From Chloroflexota bacterium (GTDB lineage Bacteria > Chloroflexota > Anaerolineae > Thermoflexales > Thermoflexaceae), in NCBI GenBank assembly GCA_030550075.1, contig JAUQQB010000047.1:1-12226 (forward strand): a stretch of DNA of 12,226 nucleotides, written 5' to 3'. Both the position numbers and the translations under genes were made by a program. Under the pieces are notes generated by a model. The model was given only the letters and a program-made list of their open reading frames with translations. It was not told the origin of the DNA and ran no database searches. Of this stretch, positions 12,198-12,226 are shown piece by piece. Position 1 is the first letter of the stretch. Each line of letters opens with the position of its first letter.

Positions 12198-12226
12198 TTT
12201 TGGGGGCGGAGCGGGGCGCCTTCGGC
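12198..12226. repeat. Dispersed GC hairpin, 5' arm cut by window end
   Basis: TTTTGGGGGCGGAGCGGGG followed by CGCCTTCGGC is the 5' arm and loop of a hairpin whose 3' arm would lie past the window. It is nearly the reverse complement of bases 10-33 at the window start, differing by one substitution and one T. This places copies of the same hairpin family at both ends of the 12.2-kb segment. Confidence 0.55.

Noticed and set aside
1..12226. CRISPR arrays, tRNA or rRNA genes, transposase genes
   Set aside because: I saw no regularly spaced direct repeats, no tRNA cloverleaf or rRNA sequence, and no ORF with transposase motifs on either strand.

Overview
The window is a GC-rich bacterial segment in which every convincing gene lies on the minus strand. 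Transcription therefore runs from high to low coordinates, and gene order below follows that direction. The set (a glycerol/dihydroxyacetone cluster, short SdhC/SdhD anchors, a stand-alone NIL-domain protein, RCK/TrkA proteins and a membrane-tethered Usp) suggests a thermophilic or soil Chloroflexota-like bacterium. That placement is an inference from overall character, not from a marker gene, and is only moderately secure.

Region 1 (12043 to 9964) is a small signalling and ion-homeostasis group: a membrane-anchored universal stress protein, a 79-residue NIL-domain protein, a one-domain TrkA-N protein, and a two-domain TrkA-N/TrkA-C protein separated from it by only 3 bases. No potassium channel or transporter subunit is visible.

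Region 2 (9963 to 9470) is a 494-base non-coding stretch. It holds two GC hairpins, two operator-like palindromes sharing TTTCA-N3-TGAAA with centres 32 bp apart, and a 21-codon upstream ORF. It is probably the control region of the glycerol operon.

Region 3 (9469 to 3747) is the glycerol/dihydroxyacetone operon: glpF (facilitator), dhaK, dhaL, glpK and a GlpA-type FAD glycerol-3-phosphate dehydrogenase. Glycerol enters by GlpF, GlpK makes glycerol-3-phosphate, and GlpA makes DHAP. Free dihydroxyacetone is phosphorylated by DhaKL with phosphate from DhaM. A 266-bp MITE-like element (24-bp imperfect terminal inverted repeats, exact 8-bp target duplication) has inserted between dhaL and glpK.

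Region 4 (3539 to 184) encodes an SdhB-type iron-sulfur protein and two SdhC/SdhD-type membrane anchors with no SdhA. These are followed by a putative methyltransferase with a C-terminal Cys cluster, a DJ-1/PfpI protein, and DhaM. The most interesting reading is that GlpA, which lacks the usual C-terminal domain and has no GlpB or GlpC here, occupies the place of SdhA in an A-B-C-D order. It may use SdhBCD as its route to the quinone pool.

Nearly every spacer holds a strong GC hairpin without a U-tract. Several have the reverse polarity (T-run before the stem, A-run after it), and related copies lie at both window ends.
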